42,847 nt of DNA, taken from positions 1-42,847 of the forward strand of contig DTTO01000073.1 in assembly GCA_012964665.1 (NCBI GenBank), read 5' to 3'. Position 1 is the first letter of the stretch. Each line of letters starts with the position of its first letter. Origin of the DNA: Fidelibacterota bacterium. GTDB taxonomy: Bacteria > Fidelibacterota > Marinisomatia > Marinisomatales > TCS55. The notes under the pieces are model-generated. The model saw only the letters and a program-made list of their open reading frames with translations, was not told the origin of the DNA and did no database searches. Position numbers and translations under genes: made by a program. This document shows positions 34,002 through 42,083 of this stretch, one piece after another.

Positions 34002-34769
34002 ATGGCAAACAAAACACATCCATTTCGGAAAAAGTGGGGGCAGAATTTCCTCGCCGACACCAATCTTTTAGATCGTATTGTGCGAACAGTTGATCCCCAA
34101 AAAAACGATTCCATCCTCGAAATTGGCCCTGGGGATGGTTCCCTCACAGAAAAAATATTTCCCCACGTAAAAGAGATGGCCGCCATTGAGATTGATCCCT
34201 TATTGATCAAGCACTTGTCGATTCGATCTGATCTGAAAGGATTGCACATTATTCATGGTGATGTCCTTAAGCAGGTTATTGAAGAAATACCCATCCGTAA
34301 CCCAGTTCGCGTGGTGGGTAATATTCCCTATAACATAACCTCGCCAATTATTTTCTGGCTAATTGAACAATTGGACTTCTGGGATGATGCTTACATCATG
34401 ATGCAGAAAGAAGTCGGTCAAAGGCTAACAGCAAAAGTTGGGACTAAGGAATACAGTCGCCTTTCAGTTGTTGTGGGTGTTTTTCTACATGTAGAAATGT
34501 GTTTCAAAATTCCACCGGACGTTTTCTATCCAAAGCCAAAAGTGGATTCGGCCATTATAAAATTTTCAAAAAAAAAGAGGCCCTTAGTCCAAGATGAAAA
34601 TTATGTTAAATTTAATAAAATTGTAAAAACAGCCTTTTCTAAACGTAGGAAAATGCTCAGGAATTCATTGGCTGGATTTAATATCCCTGATAAAATCAAA
34701 GATAAAATAGATTTTACCCGCAGGCCTGAAACACTTTCCATAGCAGAGTTTGCGAAACTATTAGACTAA
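34002..34769 (+). CDS. rsmA: 16S rRNA dimethyladenosine transferase (KsgA)
   Basis: Dimethylates A1518 and A1519 (E. coli numbering) in helix 45 of 16S rRNA; 255 residues, full length. N-terminal KKWGQNFLAD (10-19), SAM motif EIGPGDGSLTE (40-50), acidic EIDP (63-66) and the catalytic NIPYNI (107-112) are all intact. The small C-terminal helical domain ends in RPETLSIAEFAKL. Located after tatD and followed 91 bp later by the primary sigma factor gene. Confidence 0.95.
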   Translation: MANKTHPFRKKWGQNFLADTNLLDRIVRTVDPQKNDSILEIGPGDGSLTEKIFPHVKEMAAIEIDPLLIKHLSIRSDLKGLHIIHGDVLKQVIEEIPIRNPVRVVGNIPYNITSPIIFWLIEQLDFWDDAYIMMQKEVGQRLTAKVGTKEYSRLSVVVGVFLHVEMCFKIPPDVFYPKPKVDSAIIKFSKKKRPLVQDENYVKFNKIVKTAFSKRRKMLRNSLAGFNIPDKIKDKIDFTRRPETLSIAEFAKLLD

Positions 34770-34860
34770 TTTAAAGTTATATCAACCGCTTGGGTGAAAT
34801 ACATAATTAAGGGTAAATTACCTGGCTTTTTTCTCGATAAAATTATAGAGGTTTTAACAT

Positions 34861-35715
34861 ATGGCCAAAGTAGGTAGAGCAATAAATGAATCAAACCGAA
34901 GTCTGAGTCAGTACTTGGAAGAGATCGGCAAGTTTGAGCCGCTTCATCCTTCCCGTGAGGTGGAACTGGCACAGGCAATTAAAAAAGGTGACCGTCTAGC
35001 AATGAAGGAATTAGTGGAAGCTAACCTTCGCTTTGTGGTATCAGTGGCGAAAGATTATCAAGGTCAGGGTTTACCTTTGACAGATCTTATCAATGAGGGC
35101 AATATGGGCTTAATGAAAGCCGCTGGCCGATTTGATGAAACACGCGGATTTAAATTTATCTCATATGCAGTATGGTGGATAAGACAATCCATTTTACAGG
35201 CACTGGCTGAACACTCCAGAATTGTACGTCTTCCGTTAAATAGGGTTGGAACGATCTCGAAAATAACAAAACAAGCTGAAAAGCTGGAAGCTGAAGTCGA
35301 ACGATCACCAAACGAAGAAGAAATTGGGCGGAATCTCGAAATGACCAGTGATGAAGTGATTGATGCCATGAGAATTTCTCGTAGGCACCATTCTTTGAAT
35401 GCACCCTTTCGCGATGGCGATAAAAATTCTCTCATTGATGTAATTGAAGATGATGGTCAAATTCATCCTGATGAACCACTCATGGCTGAATCGCTGAAGG
35501 ATGAAATTCGTCAATCGCTGGATACATTAAAAGACCGTGAGTGTCAAGTGATAAAAATGTATTTTGGCATTGATCGTGACTATGCACTCACACTCAATGA
35601 AATTGGTGAAGAGTTTAGTTTGACACGGGAACGGGTTCGGCAGATCAAAGAAAAGGCAATTCGGCGTCTGCGCCATCGTTCCAGAAGTAAATCATTAAGA
35701 ACGTATTTAGGCTGA
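34861..35715 (+). CDS. rpoD: Primary sigma factor, short form without region 1.1
   Basis: 284-residue sigma-70 family protein. Regions 1.2 to 4.2 are all present: [20 protein letters not shown] (1.2), [20 protein letters not shown] and [20 protein letters not shown] (2.1-2.2), [19 protein letters not shown] (2.3-2.4), [10 protein letters not shown] (3.0) and [29 protein letters not shown] (4.2). There is no acidic region 1.1 and no long non-conserved insert, the same short form used as the housekeeping sigma in Bacteroidota. A GAGG lies 12 bases before ATG 34861. It is close to rpsU, though the usual dnaG of the E. coli rpsU-dnaG-rpoD operon is absent. A group 2 sigma factor is the alternative. 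Confidence 0.9.
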   Translation: MAKVGRAINESNRSLSQYLEEIGKFEPLHPSREVELAQAIKKGDRLAMKELVEANLRFVVSVAKDYQGQGLPLTDLINEGNMGLMKAAGRFDETRGFKFISYAVWWIRQSILQALAEHSRIVRLPLNRVGTISKITKQAEKLEAEVERSPNEEEIGRNLEMTSDEVIDAMRISRRHHSLNAPFRDGDKNSLIDVIEDDGQIHPDEPLMAESLKDEIRQSLDTLKDRECQVIKMYFGIDRDYALTLNEIGEEFSLTRERVRQIKEKAIRRLRHRSRSKSLRTYLG

Positions 35716-35718
35716 TCG

Positions 35719-35728
35719 AAGGGGGGTG
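35719..35728 (+). promoter_or_regulatory. Extended Shine-Dalgarno sequence of rpsU
   Basis: An AAGGGGGGTGA-like run directly before rpsU can pair over an extended stretch with the 3' end of 16S rRNA, counting G-U wobble. It is much stronger than the signals before most other genes here (fabH, the acyl-CoA dehydrogenase gene, tatD and rsmA show none), and the ATG at 35738 lies at normal distance. Confidence 0.6.
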
Positions 35729-35737
35729 AAATAGATC

Positions 35738-35929
35738 ATGGTTGAAGTTACTGTAAGAAAAGGAGAACAACTCGAGCGGGCACTGCGACGCTTCAAAAAG
35801 AAGTGGGAGCGTGCCGGTGTCTTACGTGAAGTCAAACGGAAATCTTTCTATATCAAACCAAGCGATGAGCAACGGGCTGCTCGAAAAAAAGCGGCACGCC
35901 GGCGTTTACGTTTTGCCAGGTATAAATAA
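35738..35929 (+). CDS. rpsU: 30S ribosomal protein bS21
   Basis: 63-residue, strongly basic small-subunit protein that binds near the 16S rRNA 3' end and helps initiation. The whole bS21 pattern is present: VTVRKGEQLERALRRFKKKW, then a Lys/Arg-rich helical tail (RAARKKAARRRLRF). It starts 22 bp after the sigma-factor stop and is followed by a strong terminator, so the two are probably cotranscribed. In Bacteroidota bS21 is linked to hiding of the anti-Shine-Dalgarno, and its own gene keeps a strong Shine-Dalgarno as a feedback signal; the same arrangement is visible here. Confidence 0.96.
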   Translation: MVEVTVRKGEQLERALRRFKKKWERAGVLREVKRKSFYIKPSDEQRAARKKAARRRLRFARYK

Positions 35930-35954
35930 ATCTTTATTGACTGACTAGTGATAT

Positions 35955-35987
35955 AAAAAAGGTTCGGTATTCCACCGAACCTTTTTT
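35955..35987 (+). terminator. Rho-independent terminator after rpsU
   Basis: AAAAAAGGTTCGG and CCGAACCTTTTTT make a 13-bp perfect stem with a seven-base loop and a T-rich end. It separates rpsU from the phosphohexomutase gene, whose start lies 20 bp on. Confidence 0.88.
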
Positions 35988-36007
35988 ATTGTTCTAAGGG
36001 ATCTCAA

Positions 36008-37345
36008 ATGATTATTCGCAGCATTTCAGGTGTTCGTGGGCTCGTTGACACAGACCTTACTGCCGATACGGTTAAGGTCTATGCCCGTGCATTTCATGTC
36101 CATGCAGATCAGGGGCTTCTCATGCTTGGTCGGGACAGCCGTCCATCCGGTGAAGATTTACTGGATGCATTGACAGAAGAATTGATTCGCTTAGGTCGGG
36201 ATATTATTGTTTGTGGAATCGTCCCTACACCTACGGTGCAATTTATGGTGGAGAAATCGGAGGCCAGCGGGGGTATCATTATTACTGCCAGCCATAATCC
36301 TATTGAGTGGAATGGGTTAAAGTTTGTCCGTGCTGACGGTACTTTTTTTCATCCACATGAATGTGAGGCGCTGTTTGGGTTGGTAGATATAGATGCCCCA
36401 GTAGATTCGGCCGGTGAGCCAGGCATGTTTTTGCCGGATCAAAATTCCATTTTGAAACATTCAATCCATACTGTTGAACTTTCCTGTATTGATATTAAAA
36501 CGATACGAAATTGCCATTTTAAAGTAGTTATTGATGCGGTCAACGGTGCCGGGTCCGAAGCATTGCCACTTCTACTTGAACATTTGGGATGTGAAGTGAA
36601 TCGAATCCACTGTGAGGGCAATGGTCTATTTGCGCGTGGCACGGAACCACTGCCTGAAAATTTGGTGGATTTAAGCAAAGCAGTAAGCCGACATCATGCC
36701 GATGTGGGTTTTGCGGTTGATCCGGATGCGGACCGTTTGGCTGTAGTCAATGAAAAGGGAGTTCCATTGGGAGAGGAATACACCCTTGTACTGGCCGCGG
36801 AAGGATATATCAGAATGAAGAATTCAAAAGAGACTTTTGTTGCAAACCTTTCCACTTCCCTGGCTTTTGAGAGAATGGCAGAAACTTACGGATGTTCTGT
36901 TGAAAGATCCGCCGTCGGTGAAATAAATGTGGTTCAGAAAATGCTAGCAGTGGGTGCTGAATTGGGTGGAGAGGGAAATGGCGGTGTCATCCTGAAAGAG
37001 GCGCATTTAGGTCGAGATTCATTAGTAGGTGCTGCCATGGTTTTAAACCGTATGACACAAGATGAAAAGCCAATTAGTGAAATCCATGCCAATTTGCCCC
37101 AATTTCATATTGTAAAAGATAAAATTAACTTAGATGACATCGATAAGAATGACCTTTTAGAAAAGGCTAAATCTATTTTTTCTGATGCAGAAGTTAATTT
37201 AATTGATGGTGTCAAATTTGAGTGGTTGGATCGTTGGATTCATCTTCGTAGCTCCAACACGGAACCGATTATCCGTATTTACGCAGAAGGACCAACCCAA
37301 AAGGATGCCCAGGATTTAATTAATAAGATCAACACTGAAATATAA
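36008..37345 (+). CDS. Phosphohexomutase, probable phosphoglucosamine mutase
   Basis: 445-residue enzyme of the alpha-D-phosphohexomutase superfamily, which moves phosphate between C6 and C1 of hexose phosphates. The phosphoserine loop is TASHNP (Ser95), the magnesium loop is DPDADRL (238-244), the sugar-specificity loop is GGEGNGG (320-326) and the phosphate-binding loop near the C-terminus is RSSNTEPIIRIYAE. Bacterial GlmM has GEQSGH and phosphomannomutase GEMSGH; GEGNGG resembles the archaeal-type GlmM/phosphomannomutase proteins. So it could make glucosamine-1-phosphate for cell-wall synthesis, or mannose-1-phosphate feeding gmd. It abuts deoC with no spacer. Confidence 0.85.
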   Translation: MIIRSISGVRGLVDTDLTADTVKVYARAFHVHADQGLLMLGRDSRPSGEDLLDALTEELIRLGRDIIVCGIVPTPTVQFMVEKSEASGGIIITASHNPIEWNGLKFVRADGTFFHPHECEALFGLVDIDAPVDSAGEPGMFLPDQNSILKHSIHTVELSCIDIKTIRNCHFKVVIDAVNGAGSEALPLLLEHLGCEVNRIHCEGNGLFARGTEPLPENLVDLSKAVSRHHADVGFAVDPDADRLAVVNEKGVPLGEEYTLVLAAEGYIRMKNSKETFVANLSTSLAFERMAETYGCSVERSAVGEINVVQKMLAVGAELGGEGNGGVILKEAHLGRDSLVGAAMVLNRMTQDEKPISEIHANLPQFHIVKDKINLDDIDKNDLLEKAKSIFSDAEVNLIDGVKFEWLDRWIHLRSSNTEPIIRIYAEGPTQKDAQDLINKINTEI

Positions 37346-38017
37346 ATGGATAATCAGGCATCTTTAAAGTTGGCCAGTCTGATTGACCACACTCTCTTAA
37401 AACCGAATGCTACCGGGTCTGATCATATGGCTTTATGTGAACAGGCAAAAGTCTGGAATTTTCGAACGGTATGTGTATATCCGCAATTTGTAGAATTATG
37501 TACCAATGAACTGGAAGAATCTGCTACAGAAGTATGTACGGTTATCGATTTTCCTGGAGGGTTAGGAGATGTGGAAAGAAATGTTAACGATGTAGAAATG
37601 ATTACCAGCGAAGGGGCCATGGAATTTGATCTTGTAATGGATATGGACGCTTTTCGACATGGGAATTATGAAAAGGTCGCAGCTGGGATTTATTCAGTTG
37701 TTGAAGCTGCCGAAGGAAGGATTGTGAAAGTAATTATTGAATCCTGTTTATGGAATAACATACAGATTAAAACAGCCTGTGAAATTGTTCGTGACACCAA
37801 AGCCCAATTTGTAAAAACATCAACAGGGTTTTCAAAACACGGAGCAACGGTGGAACATGTGAAACTTATACGGGAAACAGTGGGAGATATATTTGGTGTA
37901 AAAGCATCCGGTGGAATTAAATCTTTCCAAGATACAGTTGCAATGATTCAAGCTGGTGCAAATAGAATTGGTACCAGTTCAGGAGTTGAAATTATGCAGG
38001 TGAACAATGCCAGTTAA
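37346..38017 (+). CDS. deoC: Deoxyribose-phosphate aldolase
   Basis: TIM-barrel class I aldolase cleaving 2-deoxyribose-5-phosphate to glyceraldehyde-3-phosphate and acetaldehyde; 223 residues, normal length. Signatures are IDHTLLKP (13-20), CTVIDFPGG (64-72), the Schiff-base Lys157 in FVKTSTGF and the second Lys186 in GVKASGG, followed by AGANRIGTSSG. The start ATG follows directly after the phosphohexomutase stop and the end overlaps the next gene by 11 bp, so the three are one operon. Role: nucleoside salvage. Confidence 0.94.
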   Translation: MDNQASLKLASLIDHTLLKPNATGSDHMALCEQAKVWNFRTVCVYPQFVELCTNELEESATEVCTVIDFPGGLGDVERNVNDVEMITSEGAMEFDLVMDMDAFRHGNYEKVAAGIYSVVEAAEGRIVKVIIESCLWNNIQIKTACEIVRDTKAQFVKTSTGFSKHGATVEHVKLIRETVGDIFGVKASGGIKSFQDTVAMIQAGANRIGTSSGVEIMQVNNAS

Positions 38018-39404
38018 AAAAGGTCAGGAACTGATATTAAAAATCGATTCTCTTGCTTATGGTGGGAAGGGCGTTTCTCGTGTGGATGACTTTGTCATTT
38101 TTGTTAAAAATGCCATACCTGGTCAAAAAGTCCGCGCGTTGCTTTATAAAAAAAGAAAAGGATTCGGCGAAGCGAGGCCATTAGAAATACTTTCTGAATC
38201 AAAACACGCGGTCGGACCTCGTTGCGATCATTTTCCCACCTGTGGGGGATGTAAATTTCAGCAACTGGATTATGTTGAGCAGGTAGTCCAGAAAAAACAG
38301 CAAATAGAAAACATATTCCGCCGTCAGGCAGGCATCACTAATTTTGAATTAGATGAAATTATTTCTGCCGATAAAATTTTTCATTATCGCAATAAAATGG
38401 AATTCACCTTTTCCAATAATCGGTGGGTATTGCCCGAAGAACCAGAAAATGTAAATAGAGATTTTGCCCTGGGAATGCATATACCGGAACGCTGGGATAA
38501 AATTCTTAATATTGACAGATGCTATATTATGCCGGAATTAGGCAATGAAATCCTCATTAAAGTAAAATCTTTGGTTCAGGAATTAGCCTTGCAACCATAC
38601 AATCAAAAAACGCATAATGGCTTTCTACGTTACTTGATGATGCGCTTTGGTGTCAATACGGGTGACCTGTTAGTAAACCTGGTAACTGCTTATGAAAATA
38701 CTGATTTATTGAACCCTTTGGTGGATAAGTTGACCAAAGCATTTCCGCAAATCACGACTATTGTAAATAATATTAATACAAGGAAGGCCGACGTTGCTTT
38801 CGGAGAATATGAATTACATTTACATGGAAAACCCGCTTTAGAAGAAAAGCTGGGTAAACTAACTTTTGAAATATCAGCCAATTCGTTTTTTCAGACCAAT
38901 ACATTAATGGCTGAAAAGTTGTATCAAACCGCTTTGAAAGGGGCCCACTTAACCGGAGAAGAGGTGGTATTTGACCTTTATTGCGGTACCGGTTCTATTT
39001 CGCTATTTCTGGCGCAAAAAGCGAAGGAAGTACATGGGTTTGAAGTCATTGTTTCGGCAGTTGAAGATGCCACACGGAATGCAGTACGAAATGGAATTGG
39101 TAATGTGAAATTCCATGTGGCTAATCTGGACAATTATTTTAAGTTTGGTAGAAGTAAAAAATATCCGAAACCAGATGTGGTTGTGGTGGATCCTCCACGG
39201 ACGGGGATGCACAAATCAATGTCCAGTTATTTACCAAAATTCGGAGCGGAAAAAATTGTTTATGTATCCTGTAATCCCACTACACAAGCCAGGGATTCAG
39301 AAATTCTGCAAAGGAAGGGTTATGGGTTAAAACGGTTAACGATGGTAGATATGTTTCCCCATACTCCCCATGTGGAGACAGTGGGAATTTTTCACAAGAA
39401 GTAA
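38007..39404 (+). CDS. 23S rRNA (uracil-5-)-methyltransferase, RlmD/RumA type
   Basis: 465 residues, TrmA/RlmD family. N-terminal TRAM RNA-binding domain (about 5-62), then an iron-sulfur cluster motif with Cys73, Cys79, Cys82 (CDHFPTCGGC) and Cys172 in DRCYIM. The catalytic domain has DLYCGTGS (323-330), DPPRTG (395-400) and the nucleophile Cys422 in VSCNPTTQARD. Methylates C5 of a uridine in 23S rRNA; RlmD (U1939) and RlmCD (U747 and U1939) cannot be told apart by eye. It ends 1 bp before the convergent gene's stop with no terminator visible. Confidence 0.92.
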   Translation: MPVKKGQELILKIDSLAYGGKGVSRVDDFVIFVKNAIPGQKVRALLYKKRKGFGEARPLEILSESKHAVGPRCDHFPTCGGCKFQQLDYVEQVVQKKQQIENIFRRQAGITNFELDEIISADKIFHYRNKMEFTFSNNRWVLPEEPENVNRDFALGMHIPERWDKILNIDRCYIMPELGNEILIKVKSLVQELALQPYNQKTHNGFLRYLMMRFGVNTGDLLVNLVTAYENTDLLNPLVDKLTKAFPQITTIVNNINTRKADVAFGEYELHLHGKPALEEKLGKLTFEISANSFFQTNTLMAEKLYQTALKGAHLTGEEVVFDLYCGTGSISLFLAQKAKEVHGFEVIVSAVEDATRNAVRNGIGNVKFHVANLDNYFKFGRSKKYPKPDVVVVDPPRTGMHKSMSSYLPKFGAEKIVYVSCNPTTQARDSEILQRKGYGLKRLTMVDMFPHTPHVETVGIFHKK

Positions 39405-39405
39405 T

Positions 39406-40065
39406 TTAGTCCCCAACAGGCGGGATAGGTTCTTCATCCTTATTATCATCTTGTAAAAATTTGAACATGTTACCAAAAGTCTGGCTCATGGCAAAGCCAA
39501 CAATGATAGCGATCCCAACTAGTACGTATATCCGGTTGCGACCTAAACCATAAACACTGTGGGGAATGGTCTCAACCAATTCCCGTTTTATAGCCTGGAT
39601 ATGAAGATCCAGATCTTCCGCATAAGAGAGTATTTCATATCGGTATACATCATCGGATTTTCGATTATAGCGGAAAACATTCCCTTCCAGCATTACTCGA
39701 TTCTGATCTTCTGAAATATTATTAAGTGACGTGACAAAAATATAATCCAAGTTGGCATCCTCAGACAAACGGGCTAAATCACCATTGAATGAATTTTCAT
39801 TATGGGATAAAATGGTGGCAATCACATTACTGTGAATAGCCGTTAAATCAGTGGGATTATGAAATTCATAATAATTTTGATTGATCAGTCCCAGCATTTT
39901 CTGACGCACAAGTTTTTTATATCCGTCCGGAATATCATCTAATTTTTCACCGATATAACCTACATTAATTTTTCCGGATTTGGTTTGGGGTACAGCTGCG
40001 GAAACCTGTACCAATAATATGTTAGCCGATAAAAATATGGCCAGTGGTTTAAACAGGCTTTTCAT
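39406..40065 (-). CDS. Secreted protein with C-terminal anchor, copy B of a tandem pair
   Basis: 219 residues: signal peptide (1-23), soluble alpha/beta domain (about 33-165), then one transmembrane helix (about 178-195) and a short acidic, proline-rich tail. Its domain begins INVGYIGEKLDDIPDGYKKL and includes LSEDANLDYIFVTSLNNIS and VMLEGNVFRYNRKS, a layout like the CsgG/TolB-N-type envelope domains. It matches the protein encoded just upstream over the full length, with the same order of parts. It starts directly at the upstream stop (1-bp overlap). No function is known to me; an envelope-located adaptor is likely. Confidence 0.7.
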   Translation of the reverse strand: MKSLFKPLAIFLSANILLVQVSAAVPQTKSGKINVGYIGEKLDDIPDGYKKLVRQKMLGLINQNYYEFHNPTDLTAIHSNVIATILSHNENSFNGDLARLSEDANLDYIFVTSLNNISEDQNRVMLEGNVFRYNRKSDDVYRYEILSYAEDLDLHIQAIKRELVETIPHSVYGLGRNRIYVLVGIAIIVGFAMSQTFGNMFKFLQDDNKDEEPIPPVGD

Positions 40066-40706
40066 TAATTTTCTGTGGGCGGCGGCCCACCTTGGCCATC
40101 ACCTTCGGCCCAGACATTTGTTCCCGTTAATGTCATAAAAAGAAAACCCACAAGGACAATTATACCAAAAACGAACATTACCTGTTTTGCTGATGCTGGT
40201 TTAGCGGCACTGGGGATAGAATCAACCAATTGCTTTTGAATTACTGCTGTTTCATCGTTCATCCGTTCATAATATTTCAGAACTTCATACCGGAAACTGG
40301 ACTTCAACTCTGCATTATACCGATAAAAATCACCCTGAACCATTATGCGACTGTCATCTGGAGATACATTTTTAAATTTTCCAGCGAAAACATATTTAGC
40401 GCCCGTTTTTTCGGCCAGATTTTGAAATGACTTAATGTCAACCATATCCAAAAATAAAGAATCCACTTGAGCCTTAGCTATTTTGTTTACTTCTTCATTT
40501 AAGATTACTTGTGATGGGTTTAATTCACTGAAAATTGATCTAAATTTATTCTGCAGCTCAGCTTCCGCCCATGATTCCATATTTTCAATTTTAATGCCCG
40601 CATAAGCGATTTTTATAGGTTTACCAGAAGTGCTGACAATCTTTGCCTGCGCCAGCAAAATGGTATTTATCAGAATAACAGCAATCGGTTTAATCAGTAT
40701 TTTCAT
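40065..40706 (-). CDS. Secreted protein with C-terminal anchor, copy A of a tandem pair
   Basis: From ATG 40706 the protein has 213 residues; a TTG at 40742 is possible but falls in the terminator region. Signal peptide (IKPIAVILINTILLAQA), then a domain beginning IKIAYAGIKIENMESWAEAEL, with LAEKTGAKYVFAGKFKNVS and IMVQGDFYRYNAEL, then a transmembrane helix (VMFVFGIIVLVGFLFMTL) and a glycine-proline tail. The AxKxGAxYVFxGxF segment recalls CsgG/TolB-like envelope proteins. Paralogous to the next gene. The terminator upstream separates it from susD, so it needs its own promoter or read-through. Confidence 0.7.
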   Translation of the reverse strand: MKILIKPIAVILINTILLAQAKIVSTSGKPIKIAYAGIKIENMESWAEAELQNKFRSIFSELNPSQVILNEEVNKIAKAQVDSLFLDMVDIKSFQNLAEKTGAKYVFAGKFKNVSPDDSRIMVQGDFYRYNAELKSSFRYEVLKYYERMNDETAVIQKQLVDSIPSAAKPASAKQVMFVFGIIVLVGFLFMTLTGTNVWAEGDGQGGPPPTEN

Positions 40707-40740
40707 AGGTGGGAAATTACAGGGTAGTATAAATAGGGAC

Positions 40741-40778
40741 AAAAAAGAAAAGGGCCCTTTTTAAGGGCCCTTTTCTTT
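40741..40778 (-). terminator. Strong terminator downstream of the susCD operon
   Basis: A perfect 14-bp stem (AAAGAAAAGGGCCC with its complement GGGCCCTTTTCTTT) and a seven-base loop lies at 40744-40778. Read on the minus strand it is followed by a T tract, so it ends transcription coming from susD. It stands 45 bp past the susD stop. Confidence 0.9.
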
Positions 40779-40823
40779 ACATGTTTTGTACTGTTGCCTA
40801 AATAAAAGGCGCTGTACGCTCGC

Positions 40824-42071
40824 TTATTGCGAAAGGTTTGGGTTGGCGCGGATTTCCCGAATAGTAATTGGGAAAAATGTGCCAGCCGGAGATTTCTCAA
40901 CAGCATCCCAAACATTAGATGAGACTCCAAAACGGTACATGTCTGACAAACGACGGCCTTGAACAAACAAGTTCGCACGACGTTCGGCTTGCAGAGCTGC
41001 ACCAGCATCTTCTGTGGTATAGGCTGCTATTTCATCTAAAGCACGAATTTTATTTAATTCAGCAAGACAACCGGCAGCATCACCACCAGCCATTTTGCTT
41101 TCAGCAATAATCAGATGCATTTCCCGTGCGGAAACGACCGTAATTGATGCATAATCCGTACCACCACTTATGTCTCTGAATTCAGCAGCAAGTGCTGTGA
41201 TTCTTGTATCAGCCGTACCTGTGACTAAATCGTTGGCTTGTACATCTCCATTAGCGACATAGTCATTGTACAACAAATCCATTTCCAGGCGACCATTGAT
41301 CTGCCAGGACATATTGTTGGACACTGTAGAACCACTGAATAACATTTTCCATTTGTAATCAGTACCCATCAATGCTAATGCAGCGGCAGCTTCAGTAGCA
41401 CCCGCACTTACGTATGGACTCGCTGTATTCACAGGGTTGACTTTACCCCAAACGGCTTTTGCATGGGCAACACGTGCTTGTAAACCAGCAACTTTGATTT
41501 TGTTGTCAGCATCTGCGAGTGCAGAAGCTTTACCCAAGAGCGCGGCGGCTTGATCATACAATCCTGACATGTTTGCATCACCAATTGCATTACCAGCTAC
41601 AGTTTTGTCAGAATAGACAAAATCATCAAACATATCAGCAATGTAAACGCGAACCATTGCAGCAGTTAAGTATGAACGAACCAGGTCTTGCGTATTAGGC
41701 AAAGTTCCCTTTGAATGGAAATCTTCTAATACCGAGACAGCTTTATCGCTCATCCAACGGCCTTCCGTTATATAGGGCCAGGCACCATCTACGAATTCGT
41801 TGTAAACATTTTCCATACCGCCTTTATCCAGCTCACGCCAGGCATCGCGGGATCCAATCCATACAACTTCATCAGTAGCGACCGCATTAGCGATCATGAT
41901 ATAGCCAATCCCTCTCAAAGACGCATTCCAACCACCATTAGCAACACCAACGGCGGCAGAAGGGTCTCCAAGATCATCTTCAAGCAAACTGTTTGGGTTA
42001 TCTACCTCAAGATCACAACCAATCACGGCAAAACTGATCAGAAGGCTGAGTACTTTTGTTTTATTAATCAT
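40824..42071 (-). CDS. SusD/RagB family nutrient-binding lipoprotein
   Basis: 415 residues from the ATG at 42071. That start is chosen because AAGGAGGT sits six bases upstream; the ATG at 42077 would touch it. Lipoprotein signal with lipobox AVIGC (Cys19). The SusD pattern appears as NPNSLLEDDLGDPSAAVGVANGG near the N-terminus, TPR-like helices in the middle, and the C-terminal ERRANLFVQGRRLSDMYRFG. At 415 residues it is shorter than most SusD proteins (about 500-600). It sits on the outer membrane as the lid of the SusC channel and captures oligosaccharides or peptides. Six bases after susC. Confidence 0.92.
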   Translation of the reverse strand: MINKTKVLSLLISFAVIGCDLEVDNPNSLLEDDLGDPSAAVGVANGGWNASLRGIGYIMIANAVATDEVVWIGSRDAWRELDKGGMENVYNEFVDGAWPYITEGRWMSDKAVSVLEDFHSKGTLPNTQDLVRSYLTAAMVRVYIADMFDDFVYSDKTVAGNAIGDANMSGLYDQAAALLGKASALADADNKIKVAGLQARVAHAKAVWGKVNPVNTASPYVSAGATEAAAALALMGTDYKWKMLFSGSTVSNNMSWQINGRLEMDLLYNDYVANGDVQANDLVTGTADTRITALAAEFRDISGGTDYASITVVSAREMHLIIAESKMAGGDAAGCLAELNKIRALDEIAAYTTEDAGAALQAERRANLFVQGRRLSDMYRFGVSSNVWDAVEKSPAGTFFPITIREIRANPNLSQ

Positions 42072-42083
42072 TATCATACCTCC

